A stretch of DNA of 64,000 bases. Source: Arthrobacter pascens. GTDB taxonomy: Bacteria > Actinomycetota > Actinomycetes > Actinomycetales > Micrococcaceae. The notes beneath the pieces were generated by a model. That model made no database searches. It was not told where the DNA came from and was given only the letters and a program-made list of their open reading frames with translations. Within the stretch, counting starts at the first letter, position 1. Each line of letters starts with the position of its first letter. Below are positions 15,879 to 25,660 of this stretch, piece by piece. A program made the position numbers and the translations under genes. Where the stretch lies: NCBI RefSeq assembly GCF_030815585.1, contig NZ_JAUSWY010000001.1:3968001-4032000 (forward strand), written 5' to 3'.

Positions 15879-17128
15879 AGCGCCGCTCCTTCCATCGATA
15901 CCCTGTCGGCCGACATTCCTGCAGCTGCCAGCTGATACGCCTTTTCAGTTTCGGCAGCCACCCGGTCCCACGAATACCGTGAGCCCGCACGCTGCTGCCC
16001 TGCGGCCCCAAGTTCTGCCCGCAGGGCGGAGTCGCCCAGCAGGAGGGCGAGCGCGGACGCGATCGCTTCCGGGTCCCGGGGTGGCACGTGCAGCCCCGTG
16101 TTGTGGTCCACCACCGTGTCACGGAGCCCACCCACGGCGGCCGCCACCACCGGCACCCCGCACGCCATCGCCTCCAGCGGGACAATGCCGAAAGGCTCGT
16201 ACCAGGGCGCGCAGACCACGGCGTCCGCGCTCCGGAAGATCCCGGGCATTGCCGCCCGTGGCACCTGCCCCTGAAGCGAAATCCGGTCCGAAACGCCCAA
16301 CTCAGCGGCGAGGTCCAGGAGGCGGCGCACTTCCGGGTCGGTGTGGAGGGCACGCGAGTCGCCGCCGCCGCCCACAATCAGGAGTTCGACGTCGCCGAAC
16401 CCCGCGTCGCTGAGGAGCGGAAGGGCCCGGATCACCAGGTCCACCCCCTTGCGCGGAACCAGCCTGCCAACCGAGAGGATACGGTAGCTGCGCGGCTTTG
16501 GATCCGCGGATCCTTCGGCGGAAAAGAGGCCGAGATCCACGCCGCACGGTGCAATCGAGACTTTGCCAGTCTTGATGCCCATGGATTTCAGTTCGAAGAC
16601 CTCATCGGAGCAGGTGGCGATGATCCGGTCTGCGGAGCGGGCCACACCGGGCTCAAGCCAGCGGCGTTCCGGCGGGCTGGTGTCTTCAAGGCCCTGGTGC
16701 CTGCGCTTGACGGTGCCGAGGGCGTGGAAGGTTTGGACGACGGGGACGCAGTAGCCTGCGTCTTCCCTTCGCGCCGCGTCCAGTGCCGCCAGCCCGGACA
16801 TCCAGAAGTGGCCGTGCACCACGTCCGGCGGCCGCGCGCCCCAGTCCCGGGCGATGCCGTCGGCCAGCTCCCCTATGAACGGAAGCAGCTCATCCTTGGG
16901 AATGTGGCAGGCCGGTCCCGCCTCCACGTGCACCACTTCAAGCCGCCGCCCCACTTTCACCCTGGACGGAAGCTCCGTTGCGTCCCTTCGGGTGTAGACA
17001 GTGACCCTGTGGCCCCTCTTGGCCAGCGCCTCGGACAATGCGGCAACATGCACGTTCTGCCCGCCGGCGTCCACCCCGCCCAGGGCCGCCAGCGGGCTGG
17101 CGTGTTCTGAAATCATGGAGATCTTCAT
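15875..17128 (-). CDS. Glycosyltransferase family 4
   Basis: A 417-residue retaining GT-B enzyme of the GT4/MshA-like kind. The N-terminus MKISMISEHASPL, followed by GGVDAGGQNVHVAAL, is the acceptor-side glycine loop. SVGRLVPRKGVDLVIRAL opens the C-terminal domain and EPFGIVPLEAMACGVPVV is the E-x7-E donor motif. It probably adds a sugar from a nucleotide donor to a glycan made by this cluster. No membrane helix is present, so it acts on the cytoplasmic face. Coupled by ATGA overlaps to the gene before it and to gmhA after it. Confidence 0.91.
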   Translation of the reverse strand: MKISMISEHASPLAALGGVDAGGQNVHVAALSEALAKRGHRVTVYTRRDATELPSRVKVGRRLEVVHVEAGPACHIPKDELLPFIGELADGIARDWGARPPDVVHGHFWMSGLAALDAARREDAGYCVPVVQTFHALGTVKRRHQGLEDTSPPERRWLEPGVARSADRIIATCSDEVFELKSMGIKTGKVSIAPCGVDLGLFSAEGSADPKPRSYRILSVGRLVPRKGVDLVIRALPLLSDAGFGDVELLIVGGGGDSRALHTDPEVRRLLDLAAELGVSDRISLQGQVPRAAMPGIFRSADAVVCAPWYEPFGIVPLEAMACGVPVVAAAVGGLRDTVVDHNTGLHVPPRDPEAIASALALLLGDSALRAELGAAGQQRAGSRYSWDRVAAETEKAYQLAAAGMSADRVSMEGAAL

Positions 17129-18159
17129 GGAGTATTCCTCTCTCGCCGCGGAATAAGGATCTTCTCTTCCAGACGTTCGGTTCCGGTGTGCCGGGGTGTG
17201 GTGTGCAAGTCCCAGAGGATTTCGTCCCAGCGGTCCAGGAATCTGCCCAGCCCATATCGTGCCAGTGCCGCCTCCCGGGCGGCGGCGCCCCGCCGTCGTG
17301 CTTCTTCCGGGTTGGCGACCAGGCGCCGGGCGCAGCGGAGCAGCTCGTCGACGTCGGCCGAGACGGCGCCGGCTTCCGGGGGCACCGCCCGCGGCGCTTC
17401 AGTGGTGGCCAAGGCAACCACGGGCATTCCGAGGTGCATGGCCTCCAGGAGCGACAGGCCCAGGGACGTCCAGCGCATGGGGTGCAGGTAGACCCGGCAA
17501 CGGGCCAGTTCGCGGTGCAGTTCGCGCGTCTGCAGGTCACCGCGGGCGGTGAGCCGGGACTTCTCTATCCCCGCGACGGCGGCCAGCCCCTCGGTTTTCA
17601 TGCCAAAGACCTGCAGCGGCGCAACGGAGGCGAAAACGGGCAGGAGGTCCGTTCCGGTCACCCGTCCCCGCCGCACGGGTTCGTTGATGACCACACCGAG
17701 TTCGGGAAGCTCTCCCGAATAGAGCTGCCCGGGGTCCGGGATCCCATGCTCGATAACTAACGTGGGGGCGGAACCACAGTCCCAGGCGAGCCTGTTGAAA
17801 TGCGTTACGTGCACCACGGGGATGTCCGACCGGTCCGCAAGCGGGTGCCGGCTGAAGGGGAAGTCGCCCTTCGGCGTGTTGTGTTCCACGTACAGCGCCG
17901 GCAGGTCCGCGCCAGGCTGCCGTCCCAATGCCCTGGCGGCTACGGCGATTTCCTCCGGACGCTGGAGTACGACGGCGTCGACGTGATCGGCGTCGAGGTC
18001 CGCCAGGGTCACCTCCCGCGCTGAGTCCGGCCAATCCCTGCCGGCGCGGCCGAGGCCCCAGGGGCCCGCCTCCGGCAGGACGGGAAGCAGGTACTCATGA
18101 CGGCCCCGGACAAAAGCGTCCGTCCAGGACCCGTGCACGTGCCACAGCAGGATTCTCAT
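17125..18159 (-). CDS. Glycosyltransferase (GT4-like, C-terminal donor domain recognisable)
   Basis: A 344-residue protein starting MRILLWHVHGSWTDAFV. The C-terminal third has RCRVYLHPMRWTSLGLSLLE, AMHLGMPVVALATTEAPRAV and EAGAVSADVDELLR, which is the GT-B donor half with the E-x7-E region degenerate (SLGLSLLEAMHLG). ATG 18159 overlaps the preceding gene's stop; the frame is open to 18315 but that part lies inside the neighbour. The acceptor and donor are unknown. The tight position between a heptosyltransferase-type gene and GT4 implies work on the same glycan. Confidence 0.85.
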   Translation of the reverse strand: MRILLWHVHGSWTDAFVRGRHEYLLPVLPEAGPWGLGRAGRDWPDSAREVTLADLDADHVDAVVLQRPEEIAVAARALGRQPGADLPALYVEHNTPKGDFPFSRHPLADRSDIPVVHVTHFNRLAWDCGSAPTLVIEHGIPDPGQLYSGELPELGVVINEPVRRGRVTGTDLLPVFASVAPLQVFGMKTEGLAAVAGIEKSRLTARGDLQTRELHRELARCRVYLHPMRWTSLGLSLLEAMHLGMPVVALATTEAPRAVPPEAGAVSADVDELLRCARRLVANPEEARRRGAAAREAALARYGLGRFLDRWDEILWDLHTTPRHTGTERLEEKILIPRRERNTP

Positions 18160-19244
18160 CGGTCCCGGGCCTTTCTCCTGGTACTGACGTGGGTACTCAA
18201 GGACGAGACCCCGCCGATCAGCCGCTCCACAGCCTGTACAACCTCCTCCGGTGAGACGGTGTCCAGGCAGGGGTGCCCCGGTACGGGACAGACGCGGGCC
18301 CTGGTAAGCCGGCACGGGGCGTTCTGGTCGCCGAGGAGTTCCAGGGGCACGCCGTAGGGGGCCCAGCGCACGGCCGGGACCACCGGGGAGAAGAGGCAGG
18401 CAACAGGGGTTCCCACGGCCGCGGCCAAGTGGGCCGGCCCGGTGTTTCCGGTGACCACCGCGTCCGCCCGGGCCAGGACCCCGGCCAGGGTGGCCAGGTC
18501 CGTGCGTCCGCCCAGGTCAAGGGCCGACGGGCCTGCCACAGTGGCCGTCAGCGGGATCTCGTCCGGCCCGCCGGTTACCACCACCCGGTGACCGGCGCCC
18601 TCGAGGAGTTCGACGGCGGCGGCGTGGTGGAGCGGCGGCCAGGCCCTGGCCGGGACGGCAGTTCCGGGGTGGACCACCACATACGGGCCGTCGCCCACCA
18701 GCTCCTGCACGTCCGGAACATGGCCCACCCGGAGCTTGCCGTCGTCGCCTGCCGGCAGCCTGAAACCGGCTGCCCGGGCAATCCCCAGCGCGCGCTCTGC
18801 CTCTGGCTGGTCTTCCGGGAAGTCCTCCCCGGGCTTGAGCCTGATGTCCAGCAAGGAGCCCGCGTAGTCAGTGGAGGCGCCGCTGATCCGTTCCACTCCT
18901 GCCAGCCTCAGCAGCAGTGCCAGCGGCAGCGGGGACTGGTGGAAAGACGTCAGGATCACCGCCTCGGTGATCCTGGAGTTCCTCACGTAGTCGATCAGCC
19001 TGTCCGCGTGCGGCCCGGTCATTCTGGGGCCAGGGTTCATGATCCACGGGCAGTCCCAGCTGTACACCTCCGCGACTCCGGGGAGCATGGACGCCGCCCC
19101 CTCCCCTTGGCGCCCGCACACCATCACCACATGGTTGGGCTGGCTCCCCTCCGGCTGCCGGCCGTTGGCCACGGCGCGCACTGCCGGTCCTGCCAGAAGG
19201 ACGTCACCCATGCTGTCCAGCCGTGCCACGAGGAGGCGTCCCAT
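18156..19244 (-). CDS. Glycosyltransferase family 9 (ADP-heptosyltransferase type), copy B
   Basis: A 362-residue GT9 enzyme. LLVARLDSMGDVLLAGPAVR is the family N-terminal motif, YVVVHPGTAVPARAWPPLHH the second-domain motif, and VVTGNTGPAHLAAAVGTPVA the donor-site motif. The C-terminal cysteines (APCRLTRARVCPVPGHPCLD) match the cysteine cluster of LPS heptosyltransferases. Its start overlaps the gmhB stop by one base (TAATG). Being in one operon with the heptose-making enzymes is direct support that the donor is an activated heptose. Confidence 0.91.
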   Translation of the reverse strand: MGRLLVARLDSMGDVLLAGPAVRAVANGRQPEGSQPNHVVMVCGRQGEGAASMLPGVAEVYSWDCPWIMNPGPRMTGPHADRLIDYVRNSRITEAVILTSFHQSPLPLALLLRLAGVERISGASTDYAGSLLDIRLKPGEDFPEDQPEAERALGIARAAGFRLPAGDDGKLRVGHVPDVQELVGDGPYVVVHPGTAVPARAWPPLHHAAAVELLEGAGHRVVVTGGPDEIPLTATVAGPSALDLGGRTDLATLAGVLARADAVVTGNTGPAHLAAAVGTPVACLFSPVVPAVRWAPYGVPLELLGDQNAPCRLTRARVCPVPGHPCLDTVSPEEVVQAVERLIGGVSSLSTHVSTRRKARDR

Positions 19245-19786
19245 TACGCGTCCCCCATCAGAAGGTCCACGGCCAGCGCCAGGGTCTGTGCCACAAGCCG
19301 TGACTCGCTGACTTCCTCGGCTCGGGTCACCGGCGTGGGTACCAGGACGCCTCTCGCCCCTGCGGCCTCGGCTGCCCGAACGTCACTGCCGATGTCCCCG
19401 ATCAGCGCGGCCTCCGAGGTTCTTATGCCCAGTTTCCGGCAGGCGCTGTGCAGCATGCCCGGAGCGGGCTTCCGGCAGCCGCAGCCGTCCTCCTCCGAGT
19501 GCGGGCAGACCTCCCACACGTCAAAAGGCCCCAGGAGCTCATCAACCCGGGCGTTGACGCTTGCCACGTCTTCGGTGGTGAGGATGCCCCGGGCGACGCC
19601 GGACTGGTTGCTAAGCACTCCCGTCGCCAGTCCCTGGCGGCGGAGTAAATCCAGCACGTCCTTAGCACCCGGCATGGGCTGGACCAGGCCGGGGTCTCCG
19701 TTGTAGGGCACGTCAACCACCAGCGTTCCGTCCCGGTCGAACAGGACAGCCCGGAGCTGCGGAGTTGCGGAGCTTCCCATACCCAC
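19244..19786 (-). CDS. gmhB: D-glycero-D-manno-heptose 1,7-bisphosphate 7-phosphatase (GmhB, HAD-IIIA)
   Basis: A 180-residue HAD hydrolase. Catalytic Asp17 and Asp19 lie in LFDRDGTLV. The zinc loop typical of GmhB is intact: CPH at 94-96 and CGCRKPAPGM from 102. IGDIGSDVRAAEAAG is the third and fourth HAD motifs. It removes the 7-phosphate from heptose 1,7-bisphosphate between the two HldE reactions. It is the first gene of the seven-gene operon and is divergent from GT9 copy C, so a promoter is expected between 19787 and 19901. Confidence 0.92.
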   Translation of the reverse strand: MGMGSSATPQLRAVLFDRDGTLVVDVPYNGDPGLVQPMPGAKDVLDLLRRQGLATGVLSNQSGVARGILTTEDVASVNARVDELLGPFDVWEVCPHSEEDGCGCRKPAPGMLHSACRKLGIRTSEAALIGDIGSDVRAAEAAGARGVLVPTPVTRAEEVSESRLVAQTLALAVDLLMGDA

Positions 19787-19901
19787 CTAGTTCCCCGCGC
19801 CGCAGCTCCTAAACAGAGTGGCTGGCATTTTCTTCCGGACTAGACTCCTCTGACACGGCTGCGTAGAAGAGAGACCCAGAGCTGGAAGGAAAGGCGGGAC
19901 C

Positions 19902-20873
<972 letters not shown>

Positions 20874-21801
20874 CTTCCTTCCACGAGTCTGTGCTGGAGT
20901 TCCACGAGCACACGGGCCAGGCGGCGCGAAACCTGCATCTGCGTCATTCCCAGCCGCTGGCCCAGTTGCACCTGCGTCTCTTCGCAGAAGTAACGGCGGT
21001 ACAGCAGTTCCCGGTCTCCAGGGGCAAGTTCCTCCATGGCCTCACGCAGGCAAGCCAGCTCGTCAAGCCGCTCAAGGGGCGCTTCGGGAGACGCGAGCAC
21101 CTCCGCAATCGGAGGGGCGTCATTGTGCGGACTCACGGCATCGATCGAATCCGGATGCAGGCTGCTGGAAGCGCAAATAGCCTCCTGCACCTCGGCGGCT
21201 TTCACTCCGAGTTCCTGGGCCAGCTCTTCAACGCTCGGGCTCCGGCCCATCACCTGGGCCAGCTCCGGCTCCACGCGGAAGAGACGGGAGCGAAGATCCT
21301 GGATGTGCCGTGGCGGCCTGATCACCCAGCTCCGGTCCCGGAGGTACCTCTTCAATTCCCCGTTAATAGTGGGCGCAGCGTAGGCCGGAAAACTGTCGCC
21401 TTTGGACTGGTCGAAGCCGCGGGCAGCCTTCACCAGGCCCAGATAGGCCACTTGGTTAAGGTCGTCCCTCTCCCGGCCGCGGGCCTCAAATCGAGCGGCC
21501 AGCGCTTCAGCCAGGTCCAGGTGGGACAGTACCAGCTCGTTTTCGAAGGTCTCGCGCAGCCGTCCGCCCTTGGGAGCGAATTTTTGTGGCGGAAGATCCA
21601 GCGACTCGAGTGGAGTATTCTCCAAAGCAAGCGCGCCAAGAAACTCAGGCATGTCGACGGTTCCTTCCGGTTCGGAGTCGGAAAGCCTGCGGCAAGACTT
21701 AGCAGTAGGAAATCATAAGGCTACTTATAAGACAATGCTTGCTGGATATAGGCTCGGTGTGCAGGGCGGAACCGCCCATCCCACGCGAAGGAGACCTCGG
21801 C

Positions 21802-22854
21802 ATGCGCATCGCTATCACCGGAGCCAGCGGGAACGTTGGCACAGCGCTTCTCCGCAACCTTCAAACCCAATCGACTAAACGGCCCGGAAACCTAGAGCTC
21901 GTGGGCATCAGCCGGAGGCGCCCGGACGCCACCCTGCCGCCGTACGCCGGGGTGGAATGGCACACGTTGGACGTGGGCCGGGATGCCGACTTTCCACTCC
22001 TCCGCTCGGCCCTGGCCGGCGTGGACGCCGTGGTCCATCTGGCCTGGCAGGTCCAGCCGAACCGGGATCTGGCGGCCCTGCACCGGACCAACGTCACGGG
22101 TACCAGCAATGTCCTGGAAGCGGCCAGGCAAGCAGGCGCGGCGCATATCGTGTGCGCTTCATCGGTCGGCGCCTACAGCAAAGCCCCGAAGGATCAAAGG
22201 ACCGACGAATCCTGGCCCGCCGGCGGGATGGCTGGGTCACATTACAGCAGGCACAAGGCGGAACAGGAAGGCCTGCTGGACCGCTTCCAAGAGGAACAGC
22301 CAGGCGTGAGGGTGGCAAGGCTCAGGCCTGGTCTGACCTTCCAACGCAGCGCCGGGAGTGAAATCGGACGGTACTTCCTGGGACCACTGATACCCCGGCT
22401 CCTGCCGCGACGGCCTTGGATACCCATGCTGCCCGCGCCGGACGGCCTGATCTTCCAGGCGGTCCATGCCGACGATGTTGCCGAGGCGTACTGGCAGGTC
22501 CTGGACCGCCGCGAGTCCGGCGCCTTCAACATTGCGGCGGAGCCAGTTGTCACGCCGCAGGAACTGGGCCGGCTCCTGCGGGCCAGACGAATCCTGCCCA
22601 TCCCAATGGCCCTGTTGCATGCGTTAGCCGGACTTACATGGAAGCTCCGGCTCCAGCCCACGGACTCCGGATGGGTGGACATGGCCGCCGAAGCCCCGGT
22701 TATGGATACCAGCCGCGCCCGCCAACTGCTGGACTGGGAGCCGCGGATGTCCTCCATCGATGCCATCGCCCAGGTCCTGGACGGCATAGGGGCGGGGGAA
22801 GGAGTGTCTCCCTCCCCCGCCCTGAAACCGCGGCGGACATCGCCGAAGCCTTAA
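21802..22854 (+). CDS. NAD-dependent epimerase/dehydratase-like protein (extended SDR)
   Basis: A 350-residue extended SDR: MRIAITGASGNVGTALLRNL, VDAVVHLAWQ, then CASSVGAYSKAPKDQRTDES and HYSRHKAEQEGLLD, where the usual Tyr-x3-Lys pair is YSRHK. The C-terminal half has FQAVHADDVAEAYWQVLDRR. It resembles UDP-glucose 4-epimerase relatives but has its own tail. GAAGGAG precedes ATG 21802. It is divergent from the sigma-factor gene. As the heptose cluster lacks an obvious HldD, this extended SDR is a conceivable but unproven candidate for a sugar-nucleotide step. Confidence 0.87.
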   Translation: MRIAITGASGNVGTALLRNLQTQSTKRPGNLELVGISRRRPDATLPPYAGVEWHTLDVGRDADFPLLRSALAGVDAVVHLAWQVQPNRDLAALHRTNVTGTSNVLEAARQAGAAHIVCASSVGAYSKAPKDQRTDESWPAGGMAGSHYSRHKAEQEGLLDRFQEEQPGVRVARLRPGLTFQRSAGSEIGRYFLGPLIPRLLPRRPWIPMLPAPDGLIFQAVHADDVAEAYWQVLDRRESGAFNIAAEPVVTPQELGRLLRARRILPIPMALLHALAGLTWKLRLQPTDSGWVDMAAEAPVMDTSRARQLLDWEPRMSSIDAIAQVLDGIGAGEGVSPSPALKPRRTSPKP

Positions 22855-22874
22855 CCGGAAGTTCCGGATATGCC

Positions 22875-23378
22875 CTAGACGGCTGAACGTGGATTATCCC
22901 GGTCAGTTCGGGCATCCCGGTCACCATGCGGATCCCCGTCCGTGCGCATGCCTTTGTCCGTGCGCATCCCCTCGTCCGCACCCGCCTCCGGCCCGCTCCG
23001 GTCCCCACGGCCAGTCCGGACATCCCGGTCCGGATTCTTGTCCGGGTCAACGGCGTCGGCCTTCTGGCTCTGCTTGGCCATATCCTCGCGAAGGGATCCG
23101 GCATCAGCTGCGCGCTGCTCGGCTTCCTGCTTCAGCCGGGCGGCCTCAACTTCTGCTTGCTCGGCGTCGGCGCGTGCGCGGGTTGCCTTGGCCTCATTTT
23201 CGCGGGCATCCAACTCGATATTCTCGGCCTTGCGGCGGATTTCAGCTGCTTTTTCGCGGTGCGATTCGTCGCGCTTCTGCTGCATCGCCTTACGGCGCTG
23301 CCCTGTCACCAGGAACAGAACGATAAGCACCACCACAACAATGCCAACAACCACCCAAATCCACAGTGCTGTCTCCAA
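22875..23378 (-). CDS. Membrane-anchored coiled-coil protein
   Basis: A 167-residue protein with one N-terminal transmembrane helix (WIWVVVGIVVVVLIVLFLV), a long Ala/Glu/Lys-rich coiled coil from about residue 35 to 105, and a very polar Asp/Arg-rich tail with repeats of the form RTD-GD. The start is TTG 23378, after AGAGGTGGG. It is divergent from the stress operon, in whose promoter region a SigB-like site and a dyad lie. No function is known; the layout suggests a cell-envelope stress protein. Confidence 0.8.
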   Translation of the reverse strand: METALWIWVVVGIVVVVLIVLFLVTGQRRKAMQQKRDESHREKAAEIRRKAENIELDARENEAKATRARADAEQAEVEAARLKQEAEQRAADAGSLREDMAKQSQKADAVDPDKNPDRDVRTGRGDRSGPEAGADEGMRTDKGMRTDGDPHGDRDARTDRDNPRSAV

Positions 23379-23448
23379 AGCTACCCACCTCTTCCCACTT
23401 CGTTGTGACCGACCCCTGGCGATGTCTGCGCGACAGGCATTCAGGTCC

Positions 23449-23474
23449 GGTTAAAACTAATTTAGCAAGGGTAC
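23449..23474 (+). promoter_or_regulatory. SigB-type promoter of the envelope-stress operon
   Basis: GGTT (23449-23452) is followed after 16 bases by GGGTAC (23469-23474), which matches the actinobacterial SigB/SigF-group consensus of GGTT/GTTT with a GGGTA box. It lies 93 bases before the first stress gene, and a sigma factor of this class is encoded 1.8 kb away. Confidence 0.6.
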
Positions 23475-23485
23475 TTACCTTCTGT

Positions 23486-23503
23486 TAGTAATCATGCTTA
23501 CTA
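23486..23503. promoter_or_regulatory. Dyad TAGTAATCATGCTTACTA just downstream of the SigB-type promoter
   Basis: This 18-base sequence is a palindrome except for one position (a G at position 7 would make it perfect). It lies where a transcribed-region operator would. Related AAGCATGCTT-like sequences occur upstream of csbD (27021-27030, reverse) and of the DUF6458 gene (46905-46914). Confidence 0.45.
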
Positions 23504-23566
23504 TTTTTAGGCCAGTATCGCTGGTTCTTGATCAACAGCTGGCCTTCTTGGAAAGAGAGAGCAAAG

Positions 23567-24538
23567 ATGACAGAGAACCAATGGTCCGACGACCCCGCCT
23601 TCCGGGTTTCGCCGGCCACCCCAGGAACCACCGGAGAGCAGAGTGCCAGCACTATGCCGGCCACTGCGGCTCCCCAGACAGGCGACGCCTATGGGACCTC
23701 CCGCAAGGATGCGGTGAGGGAAGAGGCCGGTGATGTTGCCCGCACTGCAGCGGAATCGGCCCAAGGCGTGGCTGAAACGGCCAAGGCTGAAGCGGCAAAC
23801 GTCGCGACAGAGGTCAAAGCCAACACCAAGGACCTCCTCCACCAGGCCCGCACTGACCTCACCCAGCAGGCTGGCGCGCAGCAGCAGAAGGTAGCTGACG
23901 GGCTACGGTCCGTTTCGGATGAACTGCACGCCATGGCCCGGGCCTCGGACCAGCCCGGAGTCGCCTCAGACCTCGTCCGCCAGGCCGCAGAGCGTTCCTC
24001 TTCAGTGGCCGCATGGCTGGATGGGCGGGACCCGGGATCACTCCTGGATGAAGTCAAGAGCTTTGCCCGGCAACGTCCCGGTACTTTCCTGCTCCTTGCA
24101 GCCGGTGCCGGCGTCCTGGCGGGAAGGCTCGGCCGCAGCCTGAGCGCCGGCGCACCGGAGTCCACCCCGCGCTCCGCAGCCGGATACACCGGCCAGTCCA
24201 CGGGTGACCGGTACACCGGTGACCAGTACGGCACGGACCAGGGCATCCCCGGCGGCTTCACGCCGTCCGGAGGCGGCGCAGTCCCGCCCCCGCCGGTCCA
24301 GCTCCCCGGCCCGGCAACCACCACGGCAGGGTTCGACGGCGGCGCTCCCGGAAGCAGCTACGCCGACAGCCCCACCGCTGCGAGCCCGCTGGACAGCCCC
24401 CAGCTGGTAGAGGAACCCTGGTCCGGCAACAGGACGGCAGACGATCCCCTCCAGGAGAGGGAGCTTGCCGATGATCCCATGGGCAAAGACCCCCTCACTC
24501 GGGACCGCTCCGCGGACGGCCAGACTGGCAGGCCGTGA
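23567..24538 (+). CDS. Envelope-stress membrane protein with disordered Pro/Gly-rich tail
   Basis: A 323-residue protein. Residues 50-150 are an Ala/Glu/Lys-rich amphipathic helix (RKDAVREEAGDVARTAAESA and following) similar to LEA/apolipoprotein-like repeats. A hydrophobic helix (GTFLLLAAGAGVLAGRLG) follows near 170-190, then a low-complexity tail rich in Gly, Pro, Asp and Thr. GAAAGAGAG precedes ATG 23567. The next gene starts at its stop (TGATG), giving an operon with a Holin_X and a DUF3618 protein, a set usually found together in actinobacteria and induced by stress. Confidence 0.86.
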   Translation: MTENQWSDDPAFRVSPATPGTTGEQSASTMPATAAPQTGDAYGTSRKDAVREEAGDVARTAAESAQGVAETAKAEAANVATEVKANTKDLLHQARTDLTQQAGAQQQKVADGLRSVSDELHAMARASDQPGVASDLVRQAAERSSSVAAWLDGRDPGSLLDEVKSFARQRPGTFLLLAAGAGVLAGRLGRSLSAGAPESTPRSAAGYTGQSTGDRYTGDQYGTDQGIPGGFTPSGGGAVPPPPVQLPGPATTTAGFDGGAPGSSYADSPTAASPLDSPQLVEEPWSGNRTADDPLQERELADDPMGKDPLTRDRSADGQTGRP

Positions 24539-24969
24539 TGAGCAGCCAGATGCCGGAGACTCCAGGGGAAGCAGCCCACGCGAAGGCAGACAACAATTCC
24601 TTGGGCGATCTACTGGGCGAGGTCACCCGCGACTTGTCCACGCTCATGCGCCAGGAACTGGAACTTGCCAAGGTCGAACTGAAGCAGACCGCGTCCAGGG
24701 CGGGCAAAGGCGGCGGCATGCTCGCCGGCGCCGGAGTGGCCGGACACTTCGTCCTGCTGTTCCTCTCAGTCGCACTCTGGTACGCCCTGGGCCAGCTGAT
24801 GGGACTGGGCTGGTCCGCCGTCGTGGTGGCCCTGATCTGGGGCATCATCGCCGCGGTCCTGGCGTCCATCGGGCGCAAGGAACTCAAATCGGTCAAAGGC
24901 ATGCCCCAGACCACCGAAACACTCCAGGAAATCCCCCCAACCCTAAAACCCGGTGAGGTAAAACGATGA
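24538..24969 (+). CDS. Phage holin-like superfamily protein (Holin_X / DUF1469)
   Basis: A 143-residue protein. The N-terminal GDLLGEVTRDLSTLMRQELE and LAKVELKQTASRAGKG segment is the family signature, followed by two transmembrane helices (HFVLLFLSVALWYALG, and VVVALIWGIIAAVLASIG). Despite the name, these are chromosomal membrane proteins of unknown function, not phage lysis proteins. ATG 24538 directly follows the upstream stop; GTG 24535 is also possible. Its stop overlaps the next start (ATGA). Confidence 0.9.
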   Translation: MSSQMPETPGEAAHAKADNNSLGDLLGEVTRDLSTLMRQELELAKVELKQTASRAGKGGGMLAGAGVAGHFVLLFLSVALWYALGQLMGLGWSAVVVALIWGIIAAVLASIGRKELKSVKGMPQTTETLQEIPPTLKPGEVKR

Positions 24970-25574
24970 GTGAAAATCCGGACGCCATCCGCGCCGACAT
25001 AGAAGCAACCCGCGAACGCCTAGGCACCAACGTGGACGCGGTGGCGGACAAAGTCACCCCGTCCCACATCGTCCACCGCCAGACGGACAAAGTGAAAGAC
25101 GCCGTCTTCGGAGTGAAAGAGAAAATCATGGGCACAGCAGATGACGCTGCGGCACGCATGCACACCGGTATGCATGCCCGTACCGATAGCGCTGGCAACC
25201 CGCTTACCGAGGCGGGCGCCGCCATTGGCGACGCCCCGCACCAGGTCAAGGCGAAGACCCAGGGCAATCCCTTGGCCGCAGGCCTCATTGCCTTCGGGGC
25301 GGGGCTGCTGCTGTCTTCGCTGATTCCTGCCAGCGAGAAGGAACGCGAAGCAGCGGACGCGCTCAAAACCGCGGCAGAACCAGTCACCACCGAACTGACC
25401 GAGGCCGCAAAGGACATGGCCCAGGGTATGAAGGAACCCGCCCAGGAAGCAATGGAAAACGTCAAGGCAACCGCAGCGGACGCCGCCGAGCACGTCAAGG
25501 CCGAGGGCCAAGGCGCCGCCGCGGACGTCAAGGACCGGGCCACCGATGCCAAGGACCACGTCCAGAACGCCTGA
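24966..25574 (+). CDS. DUF3618 family protein
   Basis: A 202-residue protein. NPDAIRADIEATRERLGTNV is the DUF3618 N-terminal motif. A hydrophobic stretch (AAGLIAFGAGLLLSSLI) follows near residue 105, and the C-terminal half is a highly charged Ala/Lys/Asp/Glu helix (KATAADAAEHVKAEGQ) like LEA proteins. It is the third gene of the coupled stress operon; a strong 12-bp hairpin follows it. Confidence 0.92.
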   Translation: MSENPDAIRADIEATRERLGTNVDAVADKVTPSHIVHRQTDKVKDAVFGVKEKIMGTADDAAARMHTGMHARTDSAGNPLTEAGAAIGDAPHQVKAKTQGNPLAAGLIAFGAGLLLSSLIPASEKEREAADALKTAAEPVTTELTEAAKDMAQGMKEPAQEAMENVKATAADAAEHVKAEGQGAAADVKDRATDAKDHVQNA

Positions 25575-25589
25575 CGCCAGCAGACCAGA

Positions 25590-25627
25590 CAGGCCGGCTC
25601 CAGCCTCCCTCCGGCGGAGCCGGCCTG
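25590..25627 (+). terminator. Intrinsic terminator after the stress operon
   Basis: A perfect 12-bp stem (CAGGCCGGCTCC at 25590-25601 with GGAGCCGGCCTG at 25616-25627), a 14-base loop, and TCCGTTTATT after it. It separates the three-gene stress operon from the YihY gene. Confidence 0.75.
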
Positions 25628-25660
25628 TCCGTTTATTCACCACCATTGAGAGGACGCTCC

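Noticed and set aside
24538..24969. Holin_X hit suggesting a prophage
   Set aside because: No other phage genes, integrase or attachment site are near, and the gene sits in a chromosomal stress operon typical of actinobacteria.
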